From Nonomuraea thailandensis (lineage in GTDB: Bacteria > Actinomycetota > Actinomycetes > Streptosporangiales > Streptosporangiaceae), in NCBI RefSeq assembly GCF_024172165.1, contig NZ_JAMZEB010000002.1:3989501-4053500 (forward strand): a DNA stretch of 64,000 nucleotides, in the 5' to 3' direction. This document shows, in pieces, positions 42,019-49,582 of the stretch (within the stretch, counting starts at the first letter, position 1; the number at the start of each line of letters is the position of its first letter). The translations under genes and the position numbers were made by a program. The notes below the pieces were generated by a model. That model saw nothing but the letters and a program-made list of their open reading frames with translations. It did not search any database and was not told where the DNA came from.

Positions 42019-43368
42019 TCAGTGACCCCCGCTGACGAGCGGCAGCCACAGGACGAACCTGGCCCCGCGCGGCGAGTCCTCGGCCGTGAGGGTGCCGTGG
42101 TGGGTGTGCGCGATGTCGCGGGAGATGGCCAGGCCGAGCCCGCTGCCGCCGGGGTCGCGGCGGCGGCCCTCGTCGAGGCGGACGAACCGTTCGAAGACGC
42201 GTTCCCGGTGGGCGGGCGGGATGCCGGGCCCGTCGTCGGTCACGGTGACCGCGACGCCGTCGTCGGCCGGTTCGACGCCGACCTCGACGGAGGATTCGGC
42301 GTGCCGCTGGGCGTTGGTCAGCAGGTTGTCGAGCACGCGGATCAGCTGCATGCGCGAGCCGCGGATCTCCAGCCCCCTCGGGGCGTGGACGCGGATCGGC
42401 ACGGGGCCCGGCTGCTCGCTGGCCTCGGCGGCGACGAGCTCGCCGAGATCGATGCGTTCGGGAGGCGAGGGGTCGGCGGCGCGGAGGCGGGCGAGCAGCA
42501 GCAGGTCGTTGACGATCGCCTCCAGCCAGCCGGCCGTGGCCAGCGCGCTGCACAGCGTCTCGCGGGGATCGACGTCCTCGGGGTAGAGCAGCGCCTCCTC
42601 CAGTTGCGTGCGCAGCCCGGCGATCGGGGTGCGCAGCTCGTGGCTGGTGGTGGAGGCGAACTGGCGCAACTGCTCCACCGCGCCCTCCAGCCGGCTCAGC
42701 GTGTGGTTGGCGGTGGTGGCCAGCCGGGTGATCTCGTCGCGGCCCGGCGGCACCGGCACGCGCATGCTCAGGTCGCTCACCGTGATCTGCGAGATCCTCG
42801 CCCTGATCGCCTCGACGGGCCGCAGCGCCCGCCCCACCAGCACCCACGCGGTCCAGGCCGCCAGGCCGGTGAACAGGGCGGTCCCGGCCACGACGGCGTA
42901 CTCCAGCTCGTGCGTGGCCAGCAGGTCCGGCTCCGGAATGCCGGCGTACACGACGGGCGCGTCCGGTGCCGGGGACAGGCGGATGGCCTGCAGCAGGATG
43001 CACCTGCCCTGCGGCGGGCACTCGGTGCGCGGCTGGAAACGAGCGTCCGGCGGCGGCCGCAGCCTGCTGAGCGGCACGGTCGGCGAGGCCTCCCGGCTGG
43101 CCTTGACCACCCGGTTACGGGCGTCCACGACCTGGATGAGATCGACGGGCGGGTTGGCCGGGATCGGATGCGGCACGTATCCGTCGCGGGCGATCGGGCT
43201 CCACTGGCTCGCCACCCGTTCGGCCTGGCGGAAGGCGTCGGACTGCACCCGCCAGCGGATGGCGAGGTCCACGGTCGCGCCGAGCACCACCAGCACGCAC
43301 ATCGCGAACAGGGCCGCGATCAGCGTGCATCGGGCCCGGACCGAACCCGGGCGGGCGAGGGTCGGCAT
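42019..43368 (-). CDS. Sensor histidine kinase (HAMP-HisKA-HATPase), apparently orphan
   Basis: A 449-residue classical kinase. TM1 (CTLIAALFAMCVLVVLGATVDL) and TM2 (AVVAGTALFTGLAAWTAWVLV, ~175-195) flank an extracytoplasmic domain of about 135 residues containing a Cys pair (ECPPQGRCILLQ). A HAMP follows (RALRPVEAIRARISQITVSDLSMRVPVP), then HisKA with the phosphohistidine in TTSHELRTPIAGL (~238) and an HATPase (LDNLLTNAQRH; DDGPGIPPAHRERVFERFVR; GSGLGLAISRDIAHTH). An excellent GGAGGTGAC lies before ATG. No response regulator is adjacent on either side, so its partner is elsewhere or lost. Confidence 0.92.
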   Translation of the reverse strand: MPTLARPGSVRARCTLIAALFAMCVLVVLGATVDLAIRWRVQSDAFRQAERVASQWSPIARDGYVPHPIPANPPVDLIQVVDARNRVVKASREASPTVPLSRLRPPPDARFQPRTECPPQGRCILLQAIRLSPAPDAPVVYAGIPEPDLLATHELEYAVVAGTALFTGLAAWTAWVLVGRALRPVEAIRARISQITVSDLSMRVPVPPGRDEITRLATTANHTLSRLEGAVEQLRQFASTTSHELRTPIAGLRTQLEEALLYPEDVDPRETLCSALATAGWLEAIVNDLLLLARLRAADPSPPERIDLGELVAAEASEQPGPVPIRVHAPRGLEIRGSRMQLIRVLDNLLTNAQRHAESSVEVGVEPADDGVAVTVTDDGPGIPPAHRERVFERFVRLDEGRRRDPGGSGLGLAISRDIAHTHHGTLTAEDSPRGARFVLWLPLVSGGH

Positions 43369-43529
43369 GTCACCTCCGTACGGCCACGAACACCTCCGGT
43401 CACATCGCAGTCACGCGCTGCGACATAACCGGGCCGTCCCGGGAGGCAGGCGAAGGGCCGCATCCGGCCGGAGCATGACGAAGCGGAGGCCGGGCACGCC
43501 GGCGGCCGTGCGCGCGACGCGGTCACGGC

Positions 43530-43549
43530 CGCCGGCACCGGAGCCGGCG
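43530..43549 (-). terminator. Candidate terminator hairpin after dehydrogenase gene
   Basis: A perfect 7-base stem (CGCCGGC / GCCGGCG) with loop ACCGGA, 45 bases past the stop of the zinc dehydrogenase gene on the minus strand. Confidence 0.4.
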
Positions 43550-43593
43550 CTGGTCCCGTTCACCCGGCCCGTTCGCCCTGCCCGATCCATCGG

Positions 43594-44817
43594 TCAGGAC
43601 ATTCGGGACAGCAGGCCGTGCGGGTCGAGCACGTACTTGCGCGCCGCGCCCTGGTCGAACTCGTGGTATCCCCGCGGCGCGTCCTCAAGGGAGATCGGCG
43701 TGGCGTTGACGGCCTTGGCGATCTGCACCCGGTCGTGCAGGATCGCCTGCATGAGCTGGCGGTTGTAGCGCATGACGGGGCACTGGCCCGTCGCGAAGCC
43801 GTGCGACTTCGCCCAGCCCAGCCCGATGCGGATGGACAGCGAGCCCTGCTTGGCGGCCTCGTCGGAGGCTCCCGGGTCGCCTGTCACGTACAGGCCGGGG
43901 ATGCCGATCGCGCCGCCCGCCCTGGTGACGTCCATGAGCGCGTTGAGCACCGTGGCGGGGCGCTCCACGTCCGCCTCGCTGCCGTGCCCGCGGGCCTCGA
44001 AGCCGACCGCGTCCACGGCGCAGTCGACCTCCGGCTCGCCGAGGATCTGCTCGATCTGGTCCCTCGGCTCGCCGAGGGCCACGTTGACGGTCTCGCAGCC
44101 GAAGCTGCGCGCCTGCTCCAGGCGCTCCTTGTTGAGGTCGGCGACGATGACGACGGCCGCCCCCAGCAGGAACGCCGAGGCCGCCGCGGCGAGCCCCACG
44201 GGGCCTGCGCCGGCGATGTAGACCGTCGATCCCGGCCCGACGCCCGCGGTCACGCAGCCGTGGAAGCCGGTGGGGAAGATGTCGGCGAGCATGGCCAGGT
44301 CGAGGATCTTCTCCATCGCCCGGTCCTTGTCGCGGAACTTCAGCAAATTCCAGTCGGCGTACGGCACGAGCACGTACTCGGCCTGCCCGCCGACCCAGCC
44401 GCCCATGTCGACGTAGCCGTACGCCGAGCCGGGCCGGTCCGGGTTGACGTTCTCGCAGATCCCGGTCTTGCCCTCCTTGCAGTTGCGGCATCGGCCGCAG
44501 GCGATGTTGAACGGCACGGACACCAGGTCGCCGGTCTTGACGAACTCCACGCCGGGGCCGGTCTCGACGACCTCGCCGGTGATCTCGTGGCCGAGGACGA
44601 GCCCCGGGGGCGCCGTGGTCCGGCCGCGGACCATGTGCTGGTCGCTGCCGCAGATGTTGGTCGCGACCGTCTTGAGTATCGCGGCGTGCGGCAGTTCGCG
44701 CCCGACGTTGGCCGGGTTCACCCCGGGGCCGTCCTTGAGCTCGAACCCGGGGTAGTCGATCTCGTGAACCTCTACCTTGCCCGGGCCTTCGTACACGACT
44801 CCCTTGTTGCCAGGCAT
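43594..44817 (-). CDS. fdhA: Zinc-dependent formaldehyde dehydrogenase, glutathione-independent (FdhA-like)
   Basis: A 407-residue medium-chain dehydrogenase. The length and sequence follow glutathione-independent formaldehyde dehydrogenases: GNKGVVYEGPGKVEVHEIDYP opening; catalytic-zinc region NICGSDQHMV (Cys56) and GHEITGEV; structural-zinc cysteines in ACGRCRNCKEGKTGICE; GSAYGYVDMGGWVGGQAEYVLVPYADWNLLKF; Rossmann loop GAGPVGLAAA; LDPHG near the end. It oxidises formaldehyde (possibly dismutating) or other small aldehydes/alcohols with NAD. The ATG chosen at 44817 has GGGAG upstream; the frame extends to 44880 without conserved sequence. A perfect ATATTCGAATAT palindrome sits ~110 bases upstream. 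Confidence 0.88.
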   Translation of the reverse strand: MPGNKGVVYEGPGKVEVHEIDYPGFELKDGPGVNPANVGRELPHAAILKTVATNICGSDQHMVRGRTTAPPGLVLGHEITGEVVETGPGVEFVKTGDLVSVPFNIACGRCRNCKEGKTGICENVNPDRPGSAYGYVDMGGWVGGQAEYVLVPYADWNLLKFRDKDRAMEKILDLAMLADIFPTGFHGCVTAGVGPGSTVYIAGAGPVGLAAAASAFLLGAAVVIVADLNKERLEQARSFGCETVNVALGEPRDQIEQILGEPEVDCAVDAVGFEARGHGSEADVERPATVLNALMDVTRAGGAIGIPGLYVTGDPGASDEAAKQGSLSIRIGLGWAKSHGFATGQCPVMRYNRQLMQAILHDRVQIAKAVNATPISLEDAPRGYHEFDQGAARKYVLDPHGLLSRMS

Positions 44818-44926
44818 GTGGTGATCTCCCTCGATCGGAAGTGATGGACGTACGGTGCGCTGCACAGGCTCGGAGATCACCTCCCTTCCGGAGGGGCGGA
44901 GGACACCGGCAAGCGTTTTGTCCCCA

Positions 44927-44938
44927 ATATTCGAATAT
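44927..44938. promoter_or_regulatory. 12-bp AT palindrome upstream of fdhA
   Basis: ATATTCGAATAT is a perfect dyad in an AT-rich island (about 44911-44990) upstream of fdhA and downstream of the GbsR/MarR-like gene. It is a candidate operator for aldehyde- or stress-responsive control. The binding protein is unknown. Confidence 0.35.
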
Positions 44939-45020
44939 ATCCCGAGAGCTCGCCCTAAATCCGATTTGTTGATTTTTCACTGTTTTGCCCGCAGCGCCCG
45001 GGCGGGCGGACACCAGGCCG

Positions 45021-45959
45021 TCAGGCCCGCGCCGGGCGCGGACCGGCGGCCAGCGCGGCACGCTGAGCCGCGCTCAGCCGGTCCGGCCGCGGGACGACGG
45101 CGAACGCGCCGGGCCCCGCCCGCTCCACCATGAGCGGATCGGCCAGGATCGCCCGGCGGCCGATCGCCTCCAGGGCGCCGGCCGCCCGCCGGACCGGCCA
45201 CTCCAGCGCCGCGGCGAGCGCGTCCACGGTGAGCGGCCGGGCGGCGTGCACCAGCGCGGCCACCACGGTCAGCGCGTCACGGACGACGGCGTCGGTGAGG
45301 TCGCTGCCGTTCATCTGGTCGCTGATCCAGGAGAAGAAACCGGCCATCCGCTCCAGCCGGGCGCCGGCGGGCGTGCCTGCGCCGAAGAGCTCGATCCCGC
45401 GCCGCGCGGCCGCCGCGACCTCGGCGTGCGCCCCGGTGTCGGCCTTGAACGCCCGGAGCCAGACGTCGTCGTCGATGACGTACCGCTCGCGGCGGCCCGA
45501 CTCCTGCGTGCGCCTGACCAGCTCGATCTCCTCCAGGTAGCCGATGGCCTTGGACACCGACGCCGGGCTGACCTGGAGCCCGCGTACGAGCTCGGCCGAC
45601 GTCAGGCTCCCCGGCCCGGAGGCCAGCAGGCAGACGAACACCCGGGCGGGCATCCGCGGCAGCCCGACCCCGGCCAGCAGCGCGGCGAACTGCTCCACGA
45701 ACCCGCGCAGCGACTCCTGCCGCCCGCCCACCGGCGGCTCCACGGCCTGCGCCGGCCTGCGGCGGCGGGCACGCCGCCCGGCGGCCTGCTGGGCACGGTC
45801 GGCCAGATAGCCGCCGTGCGCGCCGTTGCGCGCCACCTCGCGGCTGATCGTGGAGGTGGGCCTGCCCAGCCGCCTGGCGATCTCGGCGTATCCCAGCCCT
45901 TCGGCCAGCCAGCCGGCGATCCGCCGGCGATCCTCGTGCGTCAGCCTGCCTCCGGGCAT
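45021..45959 (-). CDS. GbsR/MarR-like regulator with N-terminal IS30-type HTH
   Basis: A 312-residue regulator with two different DNA-binding parts. Residues 1-60 are an HTH_38/IS30-type motif (RLTHEDRRRIAGWLAEGLGYAEIARRLGRPTSTISREVARNG). From ~95 a MarR/GbsR-like winged helix follows (MPARVFVCLLASGPGSLTSAELVRGLQVSPASVSKAIGYLEEIELVRRTQESGRRERYVIDDD) with an effector/dimer region. The ATG chosen at 45959 has AGGAGGCG upstream. It is divergent from the serine hydrolase at 46176. The shared intergenic region has repeated TTGCAACGAT boxes that are natural operator candidates for this protein. No transposase catalytic domain is present, so this is a regulator, not an IS element. Confidence 0.85.
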   Translation of the reverse strand: MPGGRLTHEDRRRIAGWLAEGLGYAEIARRLGRPTSTISREVARNGAHGGYLADRAQQAAGRRARRRRPAQAVEPPVGGRQESLRGFVEQFAALLAGVGLPRMPARVFVCLLASGPGSLTSAELVRGLQVSPASVSKAIGYLEEIELVRRTQESGRRERYVIDDDVWLRAFKADTGAHAEVAAAARRGIELFGAGTPAGARLERMAGFFSWISDQMNGSDLTDAVVRDALTVVAALVHAARPLTVDALAAALEWPVRRAAGALEAIGRRAILADPLMVERAGPGAFAVVPRPDRLSAAQRAALAAGPRPARA

Positions 45960-46175
45960 CGCATCGCCTCCTGTCGGTTCACGGGTGCGTTCACCCACAG
46001 TACATTGCAACGATCCGTCGACATGAATTGCCTTTCACGACAATGCTGTTGCAACGATTTGCTGACAAAATCCCAGGTGAACAGCGATATTGAAGGGATC
46101 TATCGTTGACGATATCTGAAACGCAACGTAGCCTTTTCCCGCCCGGAAAGAATCCGCCGAACAAGGAAATCCCTC
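45960..46175. promoter_or_regulatory. Divergent promoter with repeated TTGCAACGAT / ATCGTTG boxes
   Basis: TTGCAACGAT occurs at 46005-46014 and again at 46049-46058 (44-base period), each followed by a related GAC. The dyad ATCGTTGACGAT lies at 46102-46113; its left half is the reverse complement of the repeat core. The region is clearly AT-richer than its surroundings. It fits a multi-site operator for the divergent GbsR/MarR-like regulator controlling itself and the serine hydrolase. Confidence 0.5.
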
Positions 46176-47819
46176 ATGGACGTGACCCGGACGCGAGCAC
46201 GCGTCTCCGAACTGCTCGCGGAATACCGCATCCCCAGCGCCGCGATCGGCGTCCTCGCCAACGGAGAGATCACCGACTTCGCCGCCGGCGTCCGCGACAC
46301 CACCACCCGCCGGCCCGCGACCCCCGACACCGTCTACCAGTGCGGCTCCGTCTCCAAGACCTGGACCGCCCTGGCCTTCATGCAGCTCGTCGACGAGGGC
46401 AAGGCAGCCCTCGACGAGCCGGTGCGCGCCTACCTGCCCGGCTTCCGCGTCGCCGACCCCGGCGTCAGCGCCACGGTCACCCCCCGCCACCTCCTCAACC
46501 ACACCAGCGGCATCGAGGAGGACTACGCGGACCCGGGCGAGGACGACGACGTGTACGAGCGCATGGTCGCCAACATCGCCGGCGCCCGCCAGGTCCACCC
46601 TCTGGGCCACACCCACGGCTACAGCGCCGCCCTCGGCTACGCGATCCTCGCCCGCATCATGGAGGTGATCGACGGCGCGCGGTGGGACGACATCATGAAG
46701 ACCCGCCTGTTCGACCCCCTCGGCCTCACCTCGACGACCACCCGGCACGACCACGCCGACCACAGCCGGACCGCGACCGGATACCTCGTCCGCTCCCTCG
46801 CCGAAGGCCCCGTCGAGTCACCCCTGGCCCACCTGCCACGCGCCTTCGGCCCCGGCGGCACCATCAACACCACCGCCCGCGACCTGCTCACCATGGCGCA
46901 CGTCCTCCTCAACGAGGGAACGGCGCCGAACGGCACCAGGATCGTCTCCCCCGCCATCATCCGCGAGATGACGCAGTCGCGCGTCCCCGTCCCCGACCCG
47001 TACCTGTTCGGACCGGAATGGGCGCTGGGTCTCATCGTGTGCGACTGGCACGGCCACACCGTCTACGCCCACGACGGCAGCGCGGTCAGCCAGAGCGCCC
47101 GCCTGCGGATCCTGCCCGAAGCGGGCATCGCCATCGCGATGCTCGCCAACGCCGGCCCCCGCGACACCTTCTACCGCAAGGTGTTCAACCACATCCTGAC
47201 CGACCTCGGCGCCGTCACCATCCCCGCCCTGCCCGAGCCCGACCCCGCCCTGACCCTCGACCTGTCCCGCTACGAAGGCTCCTACGAGCGCCCCGGCACC
47301 CGCTACGACGTGGCCGCCGAGAACGGCGAGCTCCACCTGAGGTTCACCCTCAACCCCATGGAGGCGCAGCTCCTCGGCAAACCCCCGCACCTCGACTACA
47401 AGCTGCTCCCCATCAGCGACACCCACTTCCTGATGCCCTCCGACGATCCGCTCGAAGACCCCCAGACCGTCGCGATCTACGGCTTCGAGAACGGCTCCGC
47501 CCAGTATTTGCACACCAATTGCCGAGTCCATCCGAGAACCGAACAGAAGGGCGCCACCGTGCACGTCATGGCCATTTCCACGATCTCCGACCACGAAGGC
47601 TTCTGGGACGCGCTGAAACAGGCCTACGGCCGGCTCCCCAGCGGCGCCAGCTGGACACTCGCCGTAGCCGGTACCGACGGCGCCAAGGCCGTGAACGTCA
47701 TCGTCCACGACTCGGTCGACACCGTCAGGGCCTTCTTCGACCACCACACCGCCCCCTTCGCCACCACGGAATACTTCGAGGCCGACGCCGCCAACGCCGT
47801 CGGCCTCCCCATGGCCTGA
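46176..47819 (+). CDS. Class C beta-lactamase-like serine hydrolase with C-terminal dimeric alpha/beta-barrel-like extension
   Basis: A 547-residue soluble protein without a signal peptide. The N-terminal ~340 residues are a serine hydrolase with CGSVSKTWTALAF (SxxK, ~57-61), HGYSAALGYAILARIM (Tyr motif) and VYAHDGSAVSQSARL (HxG-like). Residues ~350-440 are a lipocalin-like domain often found after such hydrolases (DLSRYEGSYERPGTRYDV). The last ~95 residues (VHVMAISTISDHEGFWDALKQAYGRL; VNVIVHDSVDTVRAFFDHHTAPFATTEYFEADAANAVG) resemble a small ferredoxin-like dimeric barrel. This would be an unusual fusion; a lost stop between two genes is also possible. Start ATG follows AAGGAAAT. It is divergently controlled by the 45959 regulator. 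Confidence 0.82.
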   Translation: MDVTRTRARVSELLAEYRIPSAAIGVLANGEITDFAAGVRDTTTRRPATPDTVYQCGSVSKTWTALAFMQLVDEGKAALDEPVRAYLPGFRVADPGVSATVTPRHLLNHTSGIEEDYADPGEDDDVYERMVANIAGARQVHPLGHTHGYSAALGYAILARIMEVIDGARWDDIMKTRLFDPLGLTSTTTRHDHADHSRTATGYLVRSLAEGPVESPLAHLPRAFGPGGTINTTARDLLTMAHVLLNEGTAPNGTRIVSPAIIREMTQSRVPVPDPYLFGPEWALGLIVCDWHGHTVYAHDGSAVSQSARLRILPEAGIAIAMLANAGPRDTFYRKVFNHILTDLGAVTIPALPEPDPALTLDLSRYEGSYERPGTRYDVAAENGELHLRFTLNPMEAQLLGKPPHLDYKLLPISDTHFLMPSDDPLEDPQTVAIYGFENGSAQYLHTNCRVHPRTEQKGATVHVMAISTISDHEGFWDALKQAYGRLPSGASWTLAVAGTDGAKAVNVIVHDSVDTVRAFFDHHTAPFATTEYFEADAANAVGLPMA

Positions 47820-47834
47820 ACAACCCGCTTGCGT

Positions 47835-47849
47835 CTCAAGCGGCTTGAG
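47835..47849 (+). promoter_or_regulatory. MerR-type operator and leaderless promoter
   Basis: The inverted repeat CTCAAG-CGG-CTTGAG lies between a TTGCGT -35-like hexamer (47829-47834) and a CACAGT -10-like hexamer (47854-47859). This is the extended 19-base spacer typical of MerR-activated promoters. The predicted transcription start would fall at or next to ATG 47866, so the transcript would be leaderless and autoregulated. Confidence 0.55.
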
Positions 47850-47865
47850 GTACCACAGTGGCCTC

Positions 47866-48864
47866 ATGACCGACCACGACCTGTACGCCATCGGCGACGC
47901 CGCCCGCCGCAGCGGCCTGAGCGTCAGCGCCGTCCGCTTCTACGCCGACACCGGCCTCATCCCGCCCACGAGCCTCAACGAGGCCGGCCACCGCATGTAC
48001 GACATCCAGGCCATCGCCCGGCTCGAACTCGTCCGTACCCTGCGCGAGCTCGACACCGACCTGGAGGAGATCCGCCGCCTGCTCGACGGCGGCACCACCC
48101 TGCACGACCTGCTCACCACCCACCTGCGGATCGTCGAACGCCAGGGACGCACCCTGAGCGCCAGGCGGGCCGTGCTCAGAACCCTCATCAAACAGGGCGG
48201 CACGACCGCGCAGGCCGGCCTGATGCACAAACTCGTCTCGATGACCGACGAGGAACGCGAACAGACCATCGACGACTTCTGGAACGACGTCGGCCGGGAC
48301 CTCGACGTCCCAGAAGGCTTCGTCGACCGCCTGCGGGCCATGCGCCCCGTCCTGCCCCCGGACCCCACGGCCGCCCAGCTCGAAGCCTGGATCGAGCTGG
48401 CCGACCTGGTGACCGGCCCGGCCTTCCGCGACGCCGTCCGCGCCTATCTGCGGGACACCTACTCCGCACCTGAGGCCCGCACCCTGGCCACCGAGCCGTT
48501 CCAGCACTTCGTGCACGTCAGCGGAGCCCCGCTCATGGCAGAGCTCCTCGCCGCCCACCGCGCCGGGCAGTCCCCCCGCTCCCCCCGGGCCCAGGAGGCC
48601 GTCACCCGCTTCATGCGGGCGGCCGCCGCGCTGTCCGGCACACCGCTCACCCCCGAGCTCCGCAACCGGATGGCCGACGGATACCGGCAGATCCCCGGCA
48701 TCCTCCGCCGGCTCGCCGAAGAGGAGGCCACCTCCGGACGCCCCCTCTACGACGCCACCCACGGCCGCTACCTGTCCCTGGTGGCCCTCATCAACGGAAC
48801 CCCCACCGACGAGGACCACGACTCCCTCCCCTACACCTGGATCGCCGAGGCCATGCGCGACTGA
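47866..48864 (+). CDS. MerR-family transcriptional regulator
   Basis: A 332-residue regulator. The N-terminal MerR winged helix is intact (YAIGDAARRSGLSVSAVRFYADTGLIPPTSLNEAGHRMYDIQAIARLELVRTLRELDTDLEEIRRLL), then a coiled coil and a long helical effector domain (~130-330). No metal-binding cysteines are visible, so a drug-type or small-molecule ligand is more likely than a metal. ATG 47866 was chosen because it begins the conserved domain and sits right after a MerR-like promoter/operator. The C-terminal domain family was not recognised. The PPOX-like gene follows 93 bases later. Confidence 0.9.
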   Translation: MTDHDLYAIGDAARRSGLSVSAVRFYADTGLIPPTSLNEAGHRMYDIQAIARLELVRTLRELDTDLEEIRRLLDGGTTLHDLLTTHLRIVERQGRTLSARRAVLRTLIKQGGTTAQAGLMHKLVSMTDEEREQTIDDFWNDVGRDLDVPEGFVDRLRAMRPVLPPDPTAAQLEAWIELADLVTGPAFRDAVRAYLRDTYSAPEARTLATEPFQHFVHVSGAPLMAELLAAHRAGQSPRSPRAQEAVTRFMRAAAALSGTPLTPELRNRMADGYRQIPGILRRLAEEEATSGRPLYDATHGRYLSLVALINGTPTDEDHDSLPYTWIAEAMRD

Positions 48865-48957
48865 AAAAAACATGACACAAGACGTCGGGTTTTCCAGCGA
48901 TCGTGGATCCACCGGGTCAGCACCGAAACGGGTGCGGACCACGACAGAAGGACCTCC

Positions 48958-49473
48958 ATGCGCGAAACGCCCGACGAGCTCAAGGAGCTTCAGGCTCTCC
49001 TCGAAGCCTCCCTCTCCCGCTCCACCTCACACCTGCGCTCGATCGTCACCGGCAACACCGTGACCGCCGAGCGGCTCACCCGGATCCTGACCGGCATGCG
49101 CACCCTCGCCCTGTCCACCGTGACGGCGAAGGGCGAGCCGCGGATCAGCGGCGTGGACGGGCACTTCCTGCACGGCAAATGGCACTTCGGCACAGCACGC
49201 GGCGCCGCCAAGGCCCGCCACCTCGCCGCCCGCCCCGCCGTCAGCGCCGCCCACCTGCGCGGCGAGGACCTGGGCGTGTTCACCCACGGCACCGTGGAGA
49301 TCCTCAACCCGCCGCACGGCGAGCCGGCCCCGGACTGGCCGTACCTGCTCGCCTACTTCAAGGACTTCTACGGCGACGACCTCTTCGACTGGGACAACGA
49401 GGTGGTCTACTACCGGCTGCACCCCCACTGGATGACCGCCTACGCCCCCGACCTCGAAAAACTCACCGCGTAG
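48958..49473 (+). CDS. Pyridoxamine 5'-phosphate oxidase-fold (PPOX) protein
   Basis: A 171-residue flavin/F420-binding split-barrel protein: MRTLALSTVTAKGEPRISGVDGHFLHGKWHFGTARGAAKARHLAARPAVSAAHLRGEDLGVFTHGTVEI, followed by the helical YFKDFYGDDLFDWDNEVVYYRLHPHWMTAYAPD. Family members bind FMN, F420 or heme; the reaction is unknown. AGAAGGACC precedes ATG. It sits between a MerR regulator and a UvrA-like gene on the same strand, possibly one response unit. Confidence 0.85.
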   Translation: MRETPDELKELQALLEASLSRSTSHLRSIVTGNTVTAERLTRILTGMRTLALSTVTAKGEPRISGVDGHFLHGKWHFGTARGAAKARHLAARPAVSAAHLRGEDLGVFTHGTVEILNPPHGEPAPDWPYLLAYFKDFYGDDLFDWDNEVVYYRLHPHWMTAYAPDLEKLTA

Positions 49474-49582
49474 TGACGTGATCGACGTGCCCGGCATGGG
49501 CGGGCCGCCTGCCCGCCCATGCTCCGCCGTGCCGAGAAGGAATGGACCAAGATTGACCGCGTTCGTACGAGACGTCACCGCC

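Noticed and set aside
43369..43593. Possible small genes between the orphan kinase and fdhA
   Set aside because: Only short frames with random high-GC composition. The region is explained by the kinase promoter and an fdhA terminator.
45021..45959. IS30-like HTH considered as an insertion sequence
   Set aside because: There is no DDE integrase core and no terminal inverted repeats or target duplication; a MarR/GbsR domain follows instead.
46600..47891. Long minus-strand frame (46818-47891) opposite the serine hydrolase
   Set aside because: The plus strand has SxxK and other hydrolase motifs; the antisense translation is Gly/Val/Asp-rich without motifs.
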